Source of the DNA: Pseudolabrys sp035718275
GTDB taxonomy: Bacteria > Pseudomonadota > Alphaproteobacteria > Rhizobiales > Xanthobacteraceae
DNA: 64,000 nucleotides
Direction of reading: 5' to 3'
Assembly: GCA_035718275.1 (NCBI GenBank)
Contig: DASTHI010000017.1
Coordinates: forward strand, 1-64,000
Position 1 is the first letter of the stretch; the number at the start of each line of letters is the position of its first letter. The notes beneath the pieces were generated by a model, which worked only from the letters and a program-made list of their open reading frames with translations, was not told where the DNA came from and ran no database searches. This document shows positions 1-9,226 of the stretch, piece by piece. A program made the translations under genes and the position numbers.

Positions 1-481
1 TTGGGTGACGGACGCGGCGCGTCCATGTGGGCCAGTTGGAAATACTATGTTCGCAGAATCCCCCTGTCATAAGGCTGACACGCCTGCACCGTAAAAGTAT
101 TGCCCCGATAGCTTGATTTGGAAATCGAGTGATGAGCCGCGCAAAAAATGCGCACATCCAACTCGCTGAGTTGGTCAAATTCCATTTCAGTGAAAATTTC
201 CTGTAAAATTCCCGTTGGCAGGGAAGATCGGCAGAGGAGGGCGGGTGTGCACTGCTAGCCAGTCAACAGCTCCGCTCTCCTTTAAGCGGCATCGAAAATG
301 GAAAGCCCCGCGTATCGAACGCTTTTTCAATGCTGTCGCGTCGCTGGTCTCCCCAACAGCGGCCTCGAAGCTCGCAAATTCTGCCGGAGGCCTTTGCATA
401 ATGTCTTGAGATTCCCGTTATTGCCTTTTTGTGTCTCCCCGGCTTCAGTTGCAAATGATCAGAGCAACGGGATGACCGCCA
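1..481. other. Upstream region without a recognisable gene
   Basis: No open frame here has recognisable protein features or a good ribosome binding site. The stretch presumably holds the promoter of the LysR gene that starts at 482. No convincing terminator, RNA or repeat was seen. Confidence 0.5.
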
Positions 482-1423
482 ATGACCCTGGAGCAGCTCC
501 GCATCTTTGTTGCAGTCGCCGAACGCGAACATGTGACCCGCGCTGCCGCTGCCCTGAACCTCACGCAGTCGGCAACGAGCGCTGCTATTGCCGCACTCGA
601 AGCACGTTACGCCATCAAACTGTTCAATCGAATTGGCCGGCGTATCGAGCTAACTCAGGCCGGCCGATTGTTTCTCATTGAGGCTCGAGCGGTTCTTGCA
701 CGTGCTGTCACGGCTGAGAGTGTGCTTGCCGATATTGCGGGTCTCAAGCGCGGTTCATTGATGCTCGCCGCGAGTCAGACCGTTGGCAATTACTGGCTGC
801 CGCCATTGATGAATCGTTATCGCGTCAGCTATCCAGGCATCACCCTTAGTCTGACCATCGGCAATACCGAAACTGTGGCGGACACAGTCCGCGAAGGCGT
901 TGCCGATCTTGGATTCGTTGAAGGGCCGGTCGATGATCGAGCACTCTCCGTCACGCCGGTGGCCGAGGACGAAATGGTCCTTGTCGTCAGCCCGGCGCTG
1001 AATCGACTGAACGGGCCGGCTCTCTCGAAGGCGGATCTCAAGGCTATGCGATGGGTTTTTCGCGAACCCGGATCAGCCACGCGCGCCCTCTTTGAAAGGG
1101 CCATGGCAAAAACCGGGCTGCGCGTTTCGGATATCAACATGGTGCTTGAATTGCCATCAAACGAGGCAGTTCGTGCTGCCGTCGAAGACGGCGCCGGCGC
1201 CGCTGTGTTGTCAAAGCTTGTCGTCGCAGCCTCGATAGAAGCCGGCTCTTTGATAGACCTCAATTTTGTTTTGCCGAAGCGACAGTTCTTCGCGTTGCAC
1301 CACAAGGAACGCTCCATAACGCAAGCTGAACGCGAGTTACTGAAGCTTGTCAAAGAACAGTCGGAGACAGGCCATCGCGCGACCCTTCTCGCGCCCACAC
1401 TCGAAGCGTTCAAATCGATTTGA
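482..1423 (+). CDS. LysR-family transcriptional regulator (CysL/YeiE-like)
   Basis: A 313-residue protein of normal LysR length. Residues 1-60 form the winged helix-turn-helix (starts MTLEQLRIFVAVAE, then the recognition segment LTQSATSAAIAALE). Residues about 90-290 form the periplasmic-binding-protein-like effector domain. It lies directly upstream of, and in the same direction as, aprMBA-sat, so it probably controls sulfur oxidation genes. The effector domain resembles the CysL/YeiE/CbbR branch; YeiE-type members are known to respond to sulfite, so a sulfite- or APS-sensing role here is an inference. LysR genes are more often divergent from their targets; here a 296-base gap with a LysR-box-like repeat separates regulator and target. 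Confidence 0.9.
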   Translation: MTLEQLRIFVAVAEREHVTRAAAALNLTQSATSAAIAALEARYAIKLFNRIGRRIELTQAGRLFLIEARAVLARAVTAESVLADIAGLKRGSLMLAASQTVGNYWLPPLMNRYRVSYPGITLSLTIGNTETVADTVREGVADLGFVEGPVDDRALSVTPVAEDEMVLVVSPALNRLNGPALSKADLKAMRWVFREPGSATRALFERAMAKTGLRVSDINMVLELPSNEAVRAAVEDGAGAAVLSKLVVAASIEAGSLIDLNFVLPKRQFFALHHKERSITQAERELLKLVKEQSETGHRATLLAPTLEAFKSI

Positions 1424-1442
1424 TCGATTAAAATAACTGGAA

Positions 1443-1461
1443 CAATTCATTAGTCTGATTG
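1443..1461. promoter_or_regulatory. Candidate LysR-type operator (CAAT-N11-ATTG)
   Basis: A 19-base dyad, CAAT, 11 bases, ATTG, fits the T-N11-A core known for LysR regulators. It lies 20 bases after the lysR stop codon and about 260 bases before aprM. Assignment to the adjacent LysR protein is inferred from position only. Confidence 0.4.
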
Positions 1462-1483
1462 GTATTGGGAGGCTATCACTTTG

Positions 1484-1499
1484 GCAATCAAGGGATTGC
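1484..1499. promoter_or_regulatory. Inverted repeat GCAATC-AAGG-GATTGC in the lysR-aprM gap
   Basis: A perfect 6-base inverted repeat with a 4-base spacer, 22 bases downstream of the LysR-box-like dyad. It could be a second half of the operator or a separate protein-binding site. No T-run follows, so it is not a terminator. Confidence 0.3.
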
Positions 1500-1719
1500 G
1501 ATGCGGATACACTGGCGTTTCCTCGATTCGAGGCCCTCATTCATGCATCTGCATCAGGCGGTAGCCCACCTATGGAACCGCTGCTGGGACTTGATGCCGT
1601 CCAGCAAGAGATATCGGCCCGAGCTACATTATATGCGCGGGCCCGGCCCAAAGTATCAAAAACGGCACTCGTCCTCGGTCGGCGACCGCAAGGTTTGAAC
1701 CGAGTTCATCGGGGGCATC

Positions 1720-2508
1720 ATGTTCATCAGCAATCCGTTCGCCGAACTGTCGGCGTCCGTGTCGCCTGCCGTCATGCAGGCCTACGTTGTTGTTATGGCC
1801 ATCCTTGTTGCGGCCGGCACGCTGTTCGACATCATACATAAGAGAAGCGCCAGGTACTTCTTCGACAATTGGCGTGAGTCGAAGACCAAAGCCAGACAGG
1901 AGATCGGCGCCGGAAGAATGGTGACGATTGCCTTGCAGACTGCAGTTGTCGACGTCATGGCCTCAGGCGAATTCTGCAATGCGCAGCGGAGGATTGCCCA
2001 CCTGCTCGGCATGTATGGCTTTCTCATCTATGTTGTCACGACTGTTATCATGGTTTTCGGTTATCCGACGCCTGCCACACCTGCACCATCCGCGCTCACG
2101 ATCTTGTGGTACATCGGCGCCCTGATGATCTGTGTCGGCGGCTATTGGTTCTGGTTTTTTATTCGCGTTGATGTTGCCGCCGAAGGCAACTCGCCGTTCC
2201 GTTTCATGCGCGCCGATCTTTTTGTCGTCATGCTGGTACTGAGCGCGACCTTCGGCCTGGTCTGGGCGGGGCTGCAAGCGGCGGGCGCCAGTGGGTCGGC
2301 GACCGTGTTTCTGGCACTCTATCTTCTCGCCACGACGGTGCTGTTCGCCTCAATCCCTTGGTCCAAGTTCTCGCACATGTTCTTCAAGCCTGCGGCGGCG
2401 TTGCAGAAAAGGGTTGCTGAGGCTGACGGTACACGAAGCAATTTGCCGGCACCGGCCGATGCGCCGGCAAAGTTCGGCAGCCCCGCCAAACATGCACACC
2501 ATTATTGA
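1720..2508 (+). CDS. aprM: AprM-type membrane anchor of APS reductase
   Basis: A 262-residue integral membrane protein with about five hydrophobic segments (roughly residues 20-40, 92-115, 126-149, 165-186 and 195-212) and a soluble Pro/Ala-rich tail. His94 (in HLLGMYGF) and His219 (in KFSHMFFKP) sit in segments that resemble the NarI/HdrE/DsrM heme b or quinone-binding fold. It directly precedes aprB and aprA, the aprMBA order known in sulfur-oxidising proteobacteria, where AprM is thought to link APS reductase to the quinone pool. The start ATG has GGGGG a few bases upstream. A QmoC-like relative is possible, but no qmoAB genes are present. Confidence 0.72.
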   Translation: MFISNPFAELSASVSPAVMQAYVVVMAILVAAGTLFDIIHKRSARYFFDNWRESKTKARQEIGAGRMVTIALQTAVVDVMASGEFCNAQRRIAHLLGMYGFLIYVVTTVIMVFGYPTPATPAPSALTILWYIGALMICVGGYWFWFFIRVDVAAEGNSPFRFMRADLFVVMLVLSATFGLVWAGLQAAGASGSATVFLALYLLATTVLFASIPWSKFSHMFFKPAAALQKRVAEADGTRSNLPAPADAPAKFGSPAKHAHHY

Positions 2509-2551
2509 TCGATCTCGCATCGCTGTTCGTCGTATTTGCTAAGGAGCTACC

Positions 2552-3013
2552 ATGCCGACCTTCGTCTACATGACGCGCTGCGACGGCTGCGGACATTGCG
2601 TCGACATCTGCCCGTCCGACATCATGCACATCGACAAGACGTACCGGCGCGCGCTCAACATCGAGCCCAATATGTGCTGGGAGTGCTACTCGTGCGTGAA
2701 GGCCTGTCCGCAATTTGCAATCGACTGCCGTGGCTATGCGGACTTCGCGCCTCTTGGCCATAGCGTGCGGGTGCGCCGTGAAGAGGAGAAAGGAACGATC
2801 TCCTGGAAGATCAAGTTCCGCGATGGCCGCGAAAAGGATTTCGTATCGCCCATCCGGACGACGCCGTGGGGATCGATCCCGTCGCCGGCCGAACTCGCGC
2901 CGCCAACTCCGGAAATGCTGAAGTCCCAGCAGCTCGCCCATGAGCCGGAGGCCCTCAAGATTTCTGCGCTGCCGGCACTCAAGCCTGGTCAGCTCAAGCA
3001 AGGGTTGGTGTGA
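2552..3013 (+). CDS. aprB: Adenylylsulfate (APS) reductase beta subunit
   Basis: A 153-residue iron-sulfur protein. Cys10, 13, 16 and 20 and Cys42, 45, 48 and 52 form two [4Fe-4S] cluster motifs, the second starting MCWECYSCVKACPQ. The remainder is the AprB-type extension that wraps around AprA. AprB passes electrons between the FAD of AprA and the membrane partner. A clear AAGGAG ribosome binding site precedes the ATG. The stop overlaps the aprA start (TGATG), so translation is probably coupled. Length is typical of the family. Confidence 0.95.
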   Translation: MPTFVYMTRCDGCGHCVDICPSDIMHIDKTYRRALNIEPNMCWECYSCVKACPQFAIDCRGYADFAPLGHSVRVRREEEKGTISWKIKFRDGREKDFVSPIRTTPWGSIPSPAELAPPTPEMLKSQQLAHEPEALKISALPALKPGQLKQGLV

Positions 3014-4845
3014 TGCGCCGCCGGAAAACTGTCTATGTGGATTCCGACATCCTTGTAGTCGGTGGCGGCATGGGTGGCTGTGGTGCCACGTACGAGTCCC
3101 GTTACTGGGGCCGTGACCTGAAAATCGTTTGCGTCGAGAAGGCCAATATCGAGCGCAGCGGCGCTGTTGCACAGGGTCTGTATGCCATCAACTGCTACAT
3201 GGGCATGCATTGGAACGAGAACCAGCCGGAGGATCATGTTCGTTACGCGCGCACAGACCTTATGGGTCTTGTGCGTGAAGACTTGGGTTACGACATCGCC
3301 CGCCATGTCGATTCTACGGTGCACAAGTTCGAGGAGTGGGGTCTGCCGATCATGCGCGACCCCGTAACCGGCCGTTATCAGCGCGAAGGCAAGTGGCAAA
3401 TCATGATTCACGGCGAGAGCTACAAGCCGATCGTCGCGGAGGCCGCCCGCAAGGCCGCCACAGAAATTTATAACCGGATCATGGTCACTCATCTGCTGAT
3501 GGACAAGCAGCGCAAACGAGTGGCCGGAGCGGTCGGCTTTAACGTGCGCACCGGCGACTTCCACATCTTTCGAGCCAAGGCGGTGATCGTCGCCGCCGGT
3601 GGCGCTTCGCACATCTTCAAGCCGCGCTCTGTCGGGGAAGGCATGGGTCGCACCTGGTACGCGCCGTGGAGCAGCGCGTCCGCTTATGCGCTGCCGATCC
3701 TGATCGGCGCCAAGATGACGCAGATGGAGAACCGCATCGTCCTCACGCGCTTCAAGGATGGTTACGGTCCGGTCGGTGCCTACTTTCTGCATTTGAAGAC
3801 CTACACGCAGAACGCCTACGGTGAGGAATACGAAAAAAGGTGGTACGACGACACGAAAGCGCTTGTCGGTGACTATATCGACCAGCACCCGGTGCCAACC
3901 TGTTTGCGTAATCACGCTATCCTGAAAGAGGTCGCGGCCGGCCGCGGACCCATTCGCATGGTCACGAAGGAAGCCTTTCAGGACCCGCACAAGGAAACCG
4001 TCGGCTGGGAGAATTTTCTCGGCATGACGATAGGACAGGCGGTGGTCTGGGCTTCGCAGAATATCGATCCCAAGCACGTCAATCCCGAACTGACGACATC
4101 GGAACCCTACGTCATGGGCTCGCACGCGACTTGCTCGGGCGCCTGGGCAAGCGGTCCGGAGGACTATGCGCCTGCGGAGTATCAGTGGGGTTACAACCGC
4201 ATGATGACGGTCGAGGGTCTGTTCGGTGCCGGCGACGCGATCGGAGGCACTGCCCACAAATTCTCGTCGGGGTCCTTTACCGAAGGCCGCATCGCCGCCA
4301 AAGCGGCCGTCAAATACGTGTCAGAAAAGGGCAAGGAGCGGCCCGAGATCAGCGATGGCGAAATCGAGGACCTGAAAAAGGCCGTCTACAGGCCGCTGGA
4401 GCACTATCAGATTTACCGCAACGAGATCGTCGCCGGTATTGTTTCGCCGCACTACATCCTGCCGATCCACGCGTTGCAGCGACTGGAAAAGATCATGGAC
4501 GAATATGTGGGTGGCATCACGGTCAACTACATGACCAATGAGCCGCTGCTCACCCGTGGGCTCGAGTTATTGGGGATGCTGAAGGAGGACGTGGCCAACC
4601 TCGGCGCCGAAGACTTGCATCAACTTCAGCGGGCTTGGGAATTGCAACATCGGCTGCTGGCTTCCGAATGCGTCACCCAGCACACGTTATTTCGCAAGGA
4701 AACGCGCTGGCCGGGTTATTACTATCGCGGTGACTATCCCAAGCTCGACGACAAGGACTGGCACTGCTTTACCTTGTCCCGCTACGACCGGGATTCCGGC
4801 AAGTGGGAGATGGAGAAGGCGCCGGTCTACCACATTGTTAACTGA
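3013..4845 (+). CDS. aprA: Adenylylsulfate (APS) reductase alpha subunit
   Basis: A 610-residue flavoprotein of the succinate dehydrogenase/fumarate reductase family. The FAD site is GGGMGG at residues 17-22, followed by the AprA segment EKANIERSGAVAQGLYAINC. The conserved substrate-site region GSHATCSGAWASG is intact. With AprB it interconverts sulfite plus AMP and APS; with sat beside it and no dsrAB in view, the oxidative direction is likely. A GTG three bases earlier could also serve as start, but the ATG forming TGATG with the aprB stop is preferred. Full length, with no frameshift. Confidence 0.96.
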   Translation: MRRRKTVYVDSDILVVGGGMGGCGATYESRYWGRDLKIVCVEKANIERSGAVAQGLYAINCYMGMHWNENQPEDHVRYARTDLMGLVREDLGYDIARHVDSTVHKFEEWGLPIMRDPVTGRYQREGKWQIMIHGESYKPIVAEAARKAATEIYNRIMVTHLLMDKQRKRVAGAVGFNVRTGDFHIFRAKAVIVAAGGASHIFKPRSVGEGMGRTWYAPWSSASAYALPILIGAKMTQMENRIVLTRFKDGYGPVGAYFLHLKTYTQNAYGEEYEKRWYDDTKALVGDYIDQHPVPTCLRNHAILKEVAAGRGPIRMVTKEAFQDPHKETVGWENFLGMTIGQAVVWASQNIDPKHVNPELTTSEPYVMGSHATCSGAWASGPEDYAPAEYQWGYNRMMTVEGLFGAGDAIGGTAHKFSSGSFTEGRIAAKAAVKYVSEKGKERPEISDGEIEDLKKAVYRPLEHYQIYRNEIVAGIVSPHYILPIHALQRLEKIMDEYVGGITVNYMTNEPLLTRGLELLGMLKEDVANLGAEDLHQLQRAWELQHRLLASECVTQHTLFRKETRWPGYYYRGDYPKLDDKDWHCFTLSRYDRDSGKWEMEKAPVYHIVN

Positions 4846-4869
4846 TCGACCGCAGCCTGCTTAAGAGCG

Positions 4870-6057
4870 ATGTCGCAGCTCGTTGCCCCACACAATTCCG
4901 AGCAGATCAAATCTCTGCTGCTGCCAGAAGCGGAACGCGTTGAGGAACGCAAGCGCGCAGAGACACTTCGCAAAGTGCCCTTGGACTCCCGGAGTCGTTC
5001 CGACGTCCTCATGCTGGCTATGGGTGCCTATACACCGCTCGACGGCTTTATGGGATACGATGATTGGCATGGCTCATGTGTGGACATGAAGCTAACGAAT
5101 GGCACGTTCTGGCCAATCCCGGTGACGCTTCCCGTAGATGACGAGCTCGCCGATAGCATCCATGCCGAGGAGGAAGTCGCGCTCATCGACTCGGAGAGCA
5201 ACGTCGTGCTCGCCGTCATGGAGGTGCTCGAAAAATATTCAATCGACAGGAAACTCGAGGCTGAGCATGTCTACCGTACCGCAGATCCGAAGCATCCCGG
5301 CGTCGCCAAGGTGCTCAAGCAGGGTGCTGTGAATTTGGCCGGGCGCGTGATGGTCCTGCAAGAAGGCGAGTACCCGGCGAAGTATCCGCACCTTTATGTC
5401 CGCCCGGCCGAGGCGCGGGCCATCTTCCTCGAGAAGGGCTGGTCGAACGTCGCCGCCTTTCAGACCCGCAATCCCATGCACCGCAGTCATGAGCACCTGG
5501 TCAAAATCGCAGTCGAAGTCATGGACGGCGTGTTCATTCATCAGGTGCTTGGCAAGCTGAAAGATGGTGACATTCCGGCCGAAGTTCGCACCCGAGCTAT
5601 CCAAGCGATGATCGATAACTACTTTCGGCCAGGCACCGTCATTCAGGCCGGCTATCCCATCGAGATGCGCTACGCCGGCCCACGCGAGGCACTACTACAC
5701 GCGCTCATTCGCCAGAATTTTGGCTGCTCGCATTTGATCGTCGGACGAGATCACGCGGGCGTCGGCAGCTACTATGGTCCGTTCGATGCTCATCGCATCT
5801 TCGATGAACTTTGGCCCGGCGCCCTTCTATGCAAGCCGTTGAAGATTGATGTCACCTTTTACTGCCGCAAGTGTTACGGAATGGCGACCGCGAAAACCTG
5901 TCCGCACGACAGCAAGCATCACATTTCAATATCTGGCACGCAGCAACGTGAAATGCTCTCAAGCAACGCAGAAATCCCGCCGGAATTCAGCAGGCCCGAA
6001 GTCGTAGCGATCCTCAGAGAGTACTATGCTGGTCTGCGTGAGGCTTGCCAAAATTGA
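4870..6057 (+). CDS. sat: ATP sulfurylase (sulfate adenylyltransferase), dissimilatory type
   Basis: A 395-residue homodimer-type Sat. Visible motifs are QTRNPMHRSHE at residues 198-208, GRDHAG at 292-297, and a zinc site from Cys332, Cys335, Cys344 and probably His346. In sulfur oxidisers it makes ATP and sulfate from APS and pyrophosphate, completing the sulfite oxidation begun by AprBA. It starts 24 bases after aprA and is followed 5 bases later by the phosphoesterase gene, so the five genes from aprM onward look co-transcribed. Confidence 0.95.
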   Translation: MSQLVAPHNSEQIKSLLLPEAERVEERKRAETLRKVPLDSRSRSDVLMLAMGAYTPLDGFMGYDDWHGSCVDMKLTNGTFWPIPVTLPVDDELADSIHAEEEVALIDSESNVVLAVMEVLEKYSIDRKLEAEHVYRTADPKHPGVAKVLKQGAVNLAGRVMVLQEGEYPAKYPHLYVRPAEARAIFLEKGWSNVAAFQTRNPMHRSHEHLVKIAVEVMDGVFIHQVLGKLKDGDIPAEVRTRAIQAMIDNYFRPGTVIQAGYPIEMRYAGPREALLHALIRQNFGCSHLIVGRDHAGVGSYYGPFDAHRIFDELWPGALLCKPLKIDVTFYCRKCYGMATAKTCPHDSKHHISISGTQQREMLSSNAEIPPEFSRPEVVAILREYYAGLREACQN

Positions 6058-6062
6058 TATAA

Positions 6063-6842
6063 ATGATCATTGCGCAAATCTCCGATACGCATATTGCGCT
6101 GGACGCGCCCGACGCAGATCAGCGGATATCCGATTTCGAGCGTGCGATTGCCGATATCAACGCGCTCGATCCAGCTCCTGACGTCATCGTTCACACCGGG
6201 GATGTCGTCCACAACGGACGGTCGGATGAATATCAGGAAGCCGTCCGCATTCTCGCGAACGCAAGAGCGCCGGTCTATGTCATTCCTGGCAACAAGGATG
6301 ATCGGGCAAACTTGTTCGCGGCCTTTTCGCCTCGAGGATATGTCGACACAAATTCCGACTTTATCGAGTACGCGATCGAAGACTATCCCGTTCGACTCAT
6401 TTCGGCCGATACGCTCAATGCCCGCAGCAACAAGGGAGACTTTTGTCCCGAGCGGGCCGAGCGCTTGATTGACTTGATCAACGCAGAGAAAATCAAGCCT
6501 GTCGCTGTCCTCGCGCACCATCCGCCATTTGAAGTGATGGTTGGACCGGACTCACTTCATTTCGAAAGCCAGGAGATGATGGAACGGCTGCGGCGAGCTT
6601 TGCAGCAATCCAGTCGCGTGATCGCCGTATTCAGCGGCCATGTGCATCGCGGCACGAACGGTCATATTGGCACCATCCCTGTAATGGTGGCCCCGTGCAT
6701 TGCGACGACGCTGCGCAAAGGCACATATCCGGCGCATATGAAGACTCGCCCGGTTTATTATCTCCACCGGCTAGATCCCTTATGGGGCTTTGTCGCTGAA
6801 ACGCGGATTGTGGGAACAGAGCTGGCGTCATCGGGCATGTGA
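6063..6842 (+). CDS. Calcineurin-like metallophosphoesterase (CpdA-like)
   Basis: A 259-residue protein with the family's metal-binding blocks: SDTH (Asp8, His10), GDVVHNG (46-52), GNKDD (76-80), AHHPPFE and GHVHRG. The usual GNHD/E motif reads GNKD, so the histidine that normally assists catalysis is a lysine. The closest known type is class III cyclic-nucleotide phosphodiesterase (CpdA/Rv0805). It begins 5 bases after sat. That coupling suggests a role in adenine-nucleotide turnover around APS, but its substrate cannot be read from sequence. Confidence 0.85.
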   Translation: MIIAQISDTHIALDAPDADQRISDFERAIADINALDPAPDVIVHTGDVVHNGRSDEYQEAVRILANARAPVYVIPGNKDDRANLFAAFSPRGYVDTNSDFIEYAIEDYPVRLISADTLNARSNKGDFCPERAERLIDLINAEKIKPVAVLAHHPPFEVMVGPDSLHFESQEMMERLRRALQQSSRVIAVFSGHVHRGTNGHIGTIPVMVAPCIATTLRKGTYPAHMKTRPVYYLHRLDPLWGFVAETRIVGTELASSGM

Positions 6843-7056
6843 TCAATTCGTAAGATGACTTTTGCAGATGCTTCTCCGTGCCCGTGCGGAATGTGGATCC
6901 ACATTTTCCCGATGATCCCGGCCGACTTGGACCGCCTGGAGGGCGCGCTGGGTCCTGATGGCCTGAGGTGGAAATTCAGGCTACGTTCCGCTTGCATTGT
7001 CTGAACTCGCAGCCCTCCCTCCAGACTAATGGACCGCATATAGGGATCTTCATAGA

Positions 7057-8067
7057 ATGCCGATTGACGTTCATGCGCATTATGTGCCGCCGTCGATTCT
7101 TGACGACGTAGAAGCGCAGGCGGACCGATTCGGCCTGTCAGTCGTACGGGACGGACCGTCCTGCGCCTGCGCGTTGCACTTCAAGTACGGTTTAAAGGTG
7201 CGACCGTTCTTTCCGAGGTTAATCGAGCCCGTCGATGAGCGGCTCGCCGGGATGGCGAAGCAGGAGGTCGATCGGCAGGTGCTTTCGTCATGGGCGGACA
7301 TTTTTGCCTACGGGCTTCCGCGCGCCCAAGCTTGCGAATGGCATCGCTTCTTGAATCAGCATCTGGCCAAATTATGCGATGCGCAGCCGGCGCGGTTCTC
7401 CATGCTCGCGTCCGTGCCGCTGCCGCATGCGCAGGAATCGGCGGCCGAACTCGAATATGCGGTGCGCGAGCTTGGCGCGGTCGGCGTTGTCGTTGCGGCG
7501 AATGTCGAAGGTACAAACCTCGGCGAACTCGATCTCGATTCTTTTTGGCAGAAAGCCGTCGACCTTGACATTGGCGTATTTATTCACCCGGTACAGGCTC
7601 AGCCGATGCCGCGATCGGCCAAGTTCGGCCTTTCGCAGGTCGCGCAATATACGGTCGACACGACACTGTGTGTCGGCTCGCTGATCGGAGCGGGCGTGCT
7701 CGACCGTTTTGCGGAGCTGCGCCTGCTGCTCTCGCATGGCGGCGGCACCTTTCCCTATCTCACCGGTCGGTTCGACTGCATGCACGGGCGGATGGACCGC
7801 AAGGCTCAAGGGCATGTCGCACGGCAGCCACCGTCGGCATATCTCACGCGCTTCTACTATGACACGATCCTGCACGATCCCTCGATTTTGCGGTGGCTGT
7901 CTCAACGCGTCGGCATCACGCAAATTGTACTCGGCAGCGACTACTCGTTCCCCCCGGCCGATCTCGATCCGGTTGGGACAGTCCGTGCGGCCGGTTTTGC
8001 TCCCGCGGAGATTCAGGCAATTCTGGAGCGGAATCCGCGCGCGCTGTTTCCGCAGCTTCCCGAATAG
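7057..8067 (+). CDS. Amidohydrolase family 2 (ACMSD-like) protein
   Basis: A 336-residue TIM-barrel hydrolase/decarboxylase. It starts MPIDVHAHYVPP, with the metal pair His6 and His8, and has later blocks FIHPVQ, LLLSHGGGTFPYL and LGSDYSFPPAD carrying the expected His and Asp ligands. Relatives include aminocarboxymuconate-semialdehyde decarboxylase and resorcylate decarboxylases. It lies between the sulfur operon and an ABC importer and is more likely tied to the latter. Substrate unknown. Confidence 0.87.
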   Translation: MPIDVHAHYVPPSILDDVEAQADRFGLSVVRDGPSCACALHFKYGLKVRPFFPRLIEPVDERLAGMAKQEVDRQVLSSWADIFAYGLPRAQACEWHRFLNQHLAKLCDAQPARFSMLASVPLPHAQESAAELEYAVRELGAVGVVVAANVEGTNLGELDLDSFWQKAVDLDIGVFIHPVQAQPMPRSAKFGLSQVAQYTVDTTLCVGSLIGAGVLDRFAELRLLLSHGGGTFPYLTGRFDCMHGRMDRKAQGHVARQPPSAYLTRFYYDTILHDPSILRWLSQRVGITQIVLGSDYSFPPADLDPVGTVRAAGFAPAEIQAILERNPRALFPQLPE

Positions 8068-8213
8068 CCGCGGGCACTCCCTTCATTTGGTATTCCGAGA
8101 TCGCAGCAAGCAGAAGCTGCATCCGTTCGCGCATATTGCGCTTGTCTTGCGGAATGGGGCGGCTAAGCTTGGTTCATAAGCGTACAAACAATCGATCCCT
8201 TGGGGAGGGTCTG

Positions 8214-9188
8214 ATGAGAACGTTGTCGATTGCTTCGGCTGTCATGCTGCTGAGCAGCGCCCTCATGGGGGTCGCGCAGGCCGACGAGACCAAAAAGGTT
8301 GCCATTGTCGTGATGAGCGACACGCCCCAGTTGTTGGAGGTCCGTGACGGCATTCTCAAGGGCTTGAAGGAACGCGGTTATGTCGAAGGCAAGAACCTCA
8401 AGGTCGACTTCAAGAGCGCCCAGGCCAACTTCGGAACCGCCCAGCAGATTGCACGGCAATTCGTGGGCGACAAGCCGGACGTGATCGTCCCGATCACAAC
8501 GCCGTGCAGCCAGGCGGTAGCGGCTGCGACAAAGGAAATTCCCGTCATCTTCTCCACCGTCACGGATCCGGTGGCCGCTAAAATCGTGCCGAAGTTCGAT
8601 AAGCCGGGCGGCAACATTTCGGGTGTCGCCGATCCGGTGCCGATCGAGCAGATGCTCAACACGATGAAAGAACTGGTCCCCAATCTCAAGAAACTGGGAT
8701 TCGTCTATGATCCGAGCTTGCCGAATTCCATCGTCACGACCAAGGCGATCAAGGAATTGGCACCGAAGCTCGGCATTGAAACTGTGGACTCGCCCGCAAT
8801 GGGCCTGAACAACGTGCCCGCCGCGGGACAGGCGCTCGTCGGCAAGGTAGACGCTATCTACGTGCCGAACGATACGACCGTGTATGCGGTCTTTGAGTCG
8901 CTGGTGAAAGTTGCGCAGGACGGCAAAGTGCCTCTGTTTAGTTCCGAGCGGCGGAGCGTCGAACGCGGCGCAGTTGCCACCATTGGGCTCGATTTCGTGC
9001 GCATGGGCGTCGAAACCGCAGTCATGGTCGACAAGGTTCTCAAAGGTGCCAAGCCCGGCGATCTCGACGTGCTGGACATGACAAAATTGCCTGACGCGCT
9101 CTCGCTCTACCTAAACAAGAACGCGGCGGAAAAAATGGGCGTCACCATTCCGCCGGAGATGTTGAAGCGCGCCGCGCACGTGTACTGA
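8214..9188 (+). CDS. ABC transporter substrate-binding protein (ABC_sub_bind/TrpX type)
   Basis: A 324-residue exported protein with a signal peptide at residues 1-23 (cleavage after VAQA), followed by the two-lobed fold of the pfam04392 family (KKVAIVVMSDTPQLLEVRDG near the start, GVADPVPIEQ mid-protein). The ATG at 8214 is preferred because GGGGAGGG lies five bases upstream and the signal peptide begins there. Relatives bind aromatic amino acids or other small solutes. A strong hairpin follows the gene before the permease, typical for over-expressing the binding protein. Confidence 0.9.
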   Translation: MRTLSIASAVMLLSSALMGVAQADETKKVAIVVMSDTPQLLEVRDGILKGLKERGYVEGKNLKVDFKSAQANFGTAQQIARQFVGDKPDVIVPITTPCSQAVAAATKEIPVIFSTVTDPVAAKIVPKFDKPGGNISGVADPVPIEQMLNTMKELVPNLKKLGFVYDPSLPNSIVTTKAIKELAPKLGIETVDSPAMGLNNVPAAGQALVGKVDAIYVPNDTTVYAVFESLVKVAQDGKVPLFSSERRSVERGAVATIGLDFVRMGVETAVMVDKVLKGAKPGDLDVLDMTKLPDALSLYLNKNAAEKMGVTIPPEMLKRAAHVY

Positions 9189-9199
9189 TGCGCTTTGCG

Positions 9200-9226
9200 A
9201 AGCGGCCGGTGGACCCGGCCGCTTTT
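9200..9226 (+). terminator. Hairpin between binding-protein and permease genes
   Basis: A perfect 10-base stem (AAGCGGCCGG with CCGGCCGCTT), a 5-base loop and a short T-run. It begins 12 bases after the binding-protein stop codon. As a partial terminator or mRNA-stabilising hairpin it would raise binding protein over permease and ATPase. It also argues against a permease start upstream of it. Confidence 0.7.

Noticed and set aside
1459..1698. 79-residue open frame between lysR and aprM
   Set aside because: No protein-like composition, no ribosome binding site, and it overlaps likely regulatory repeats.
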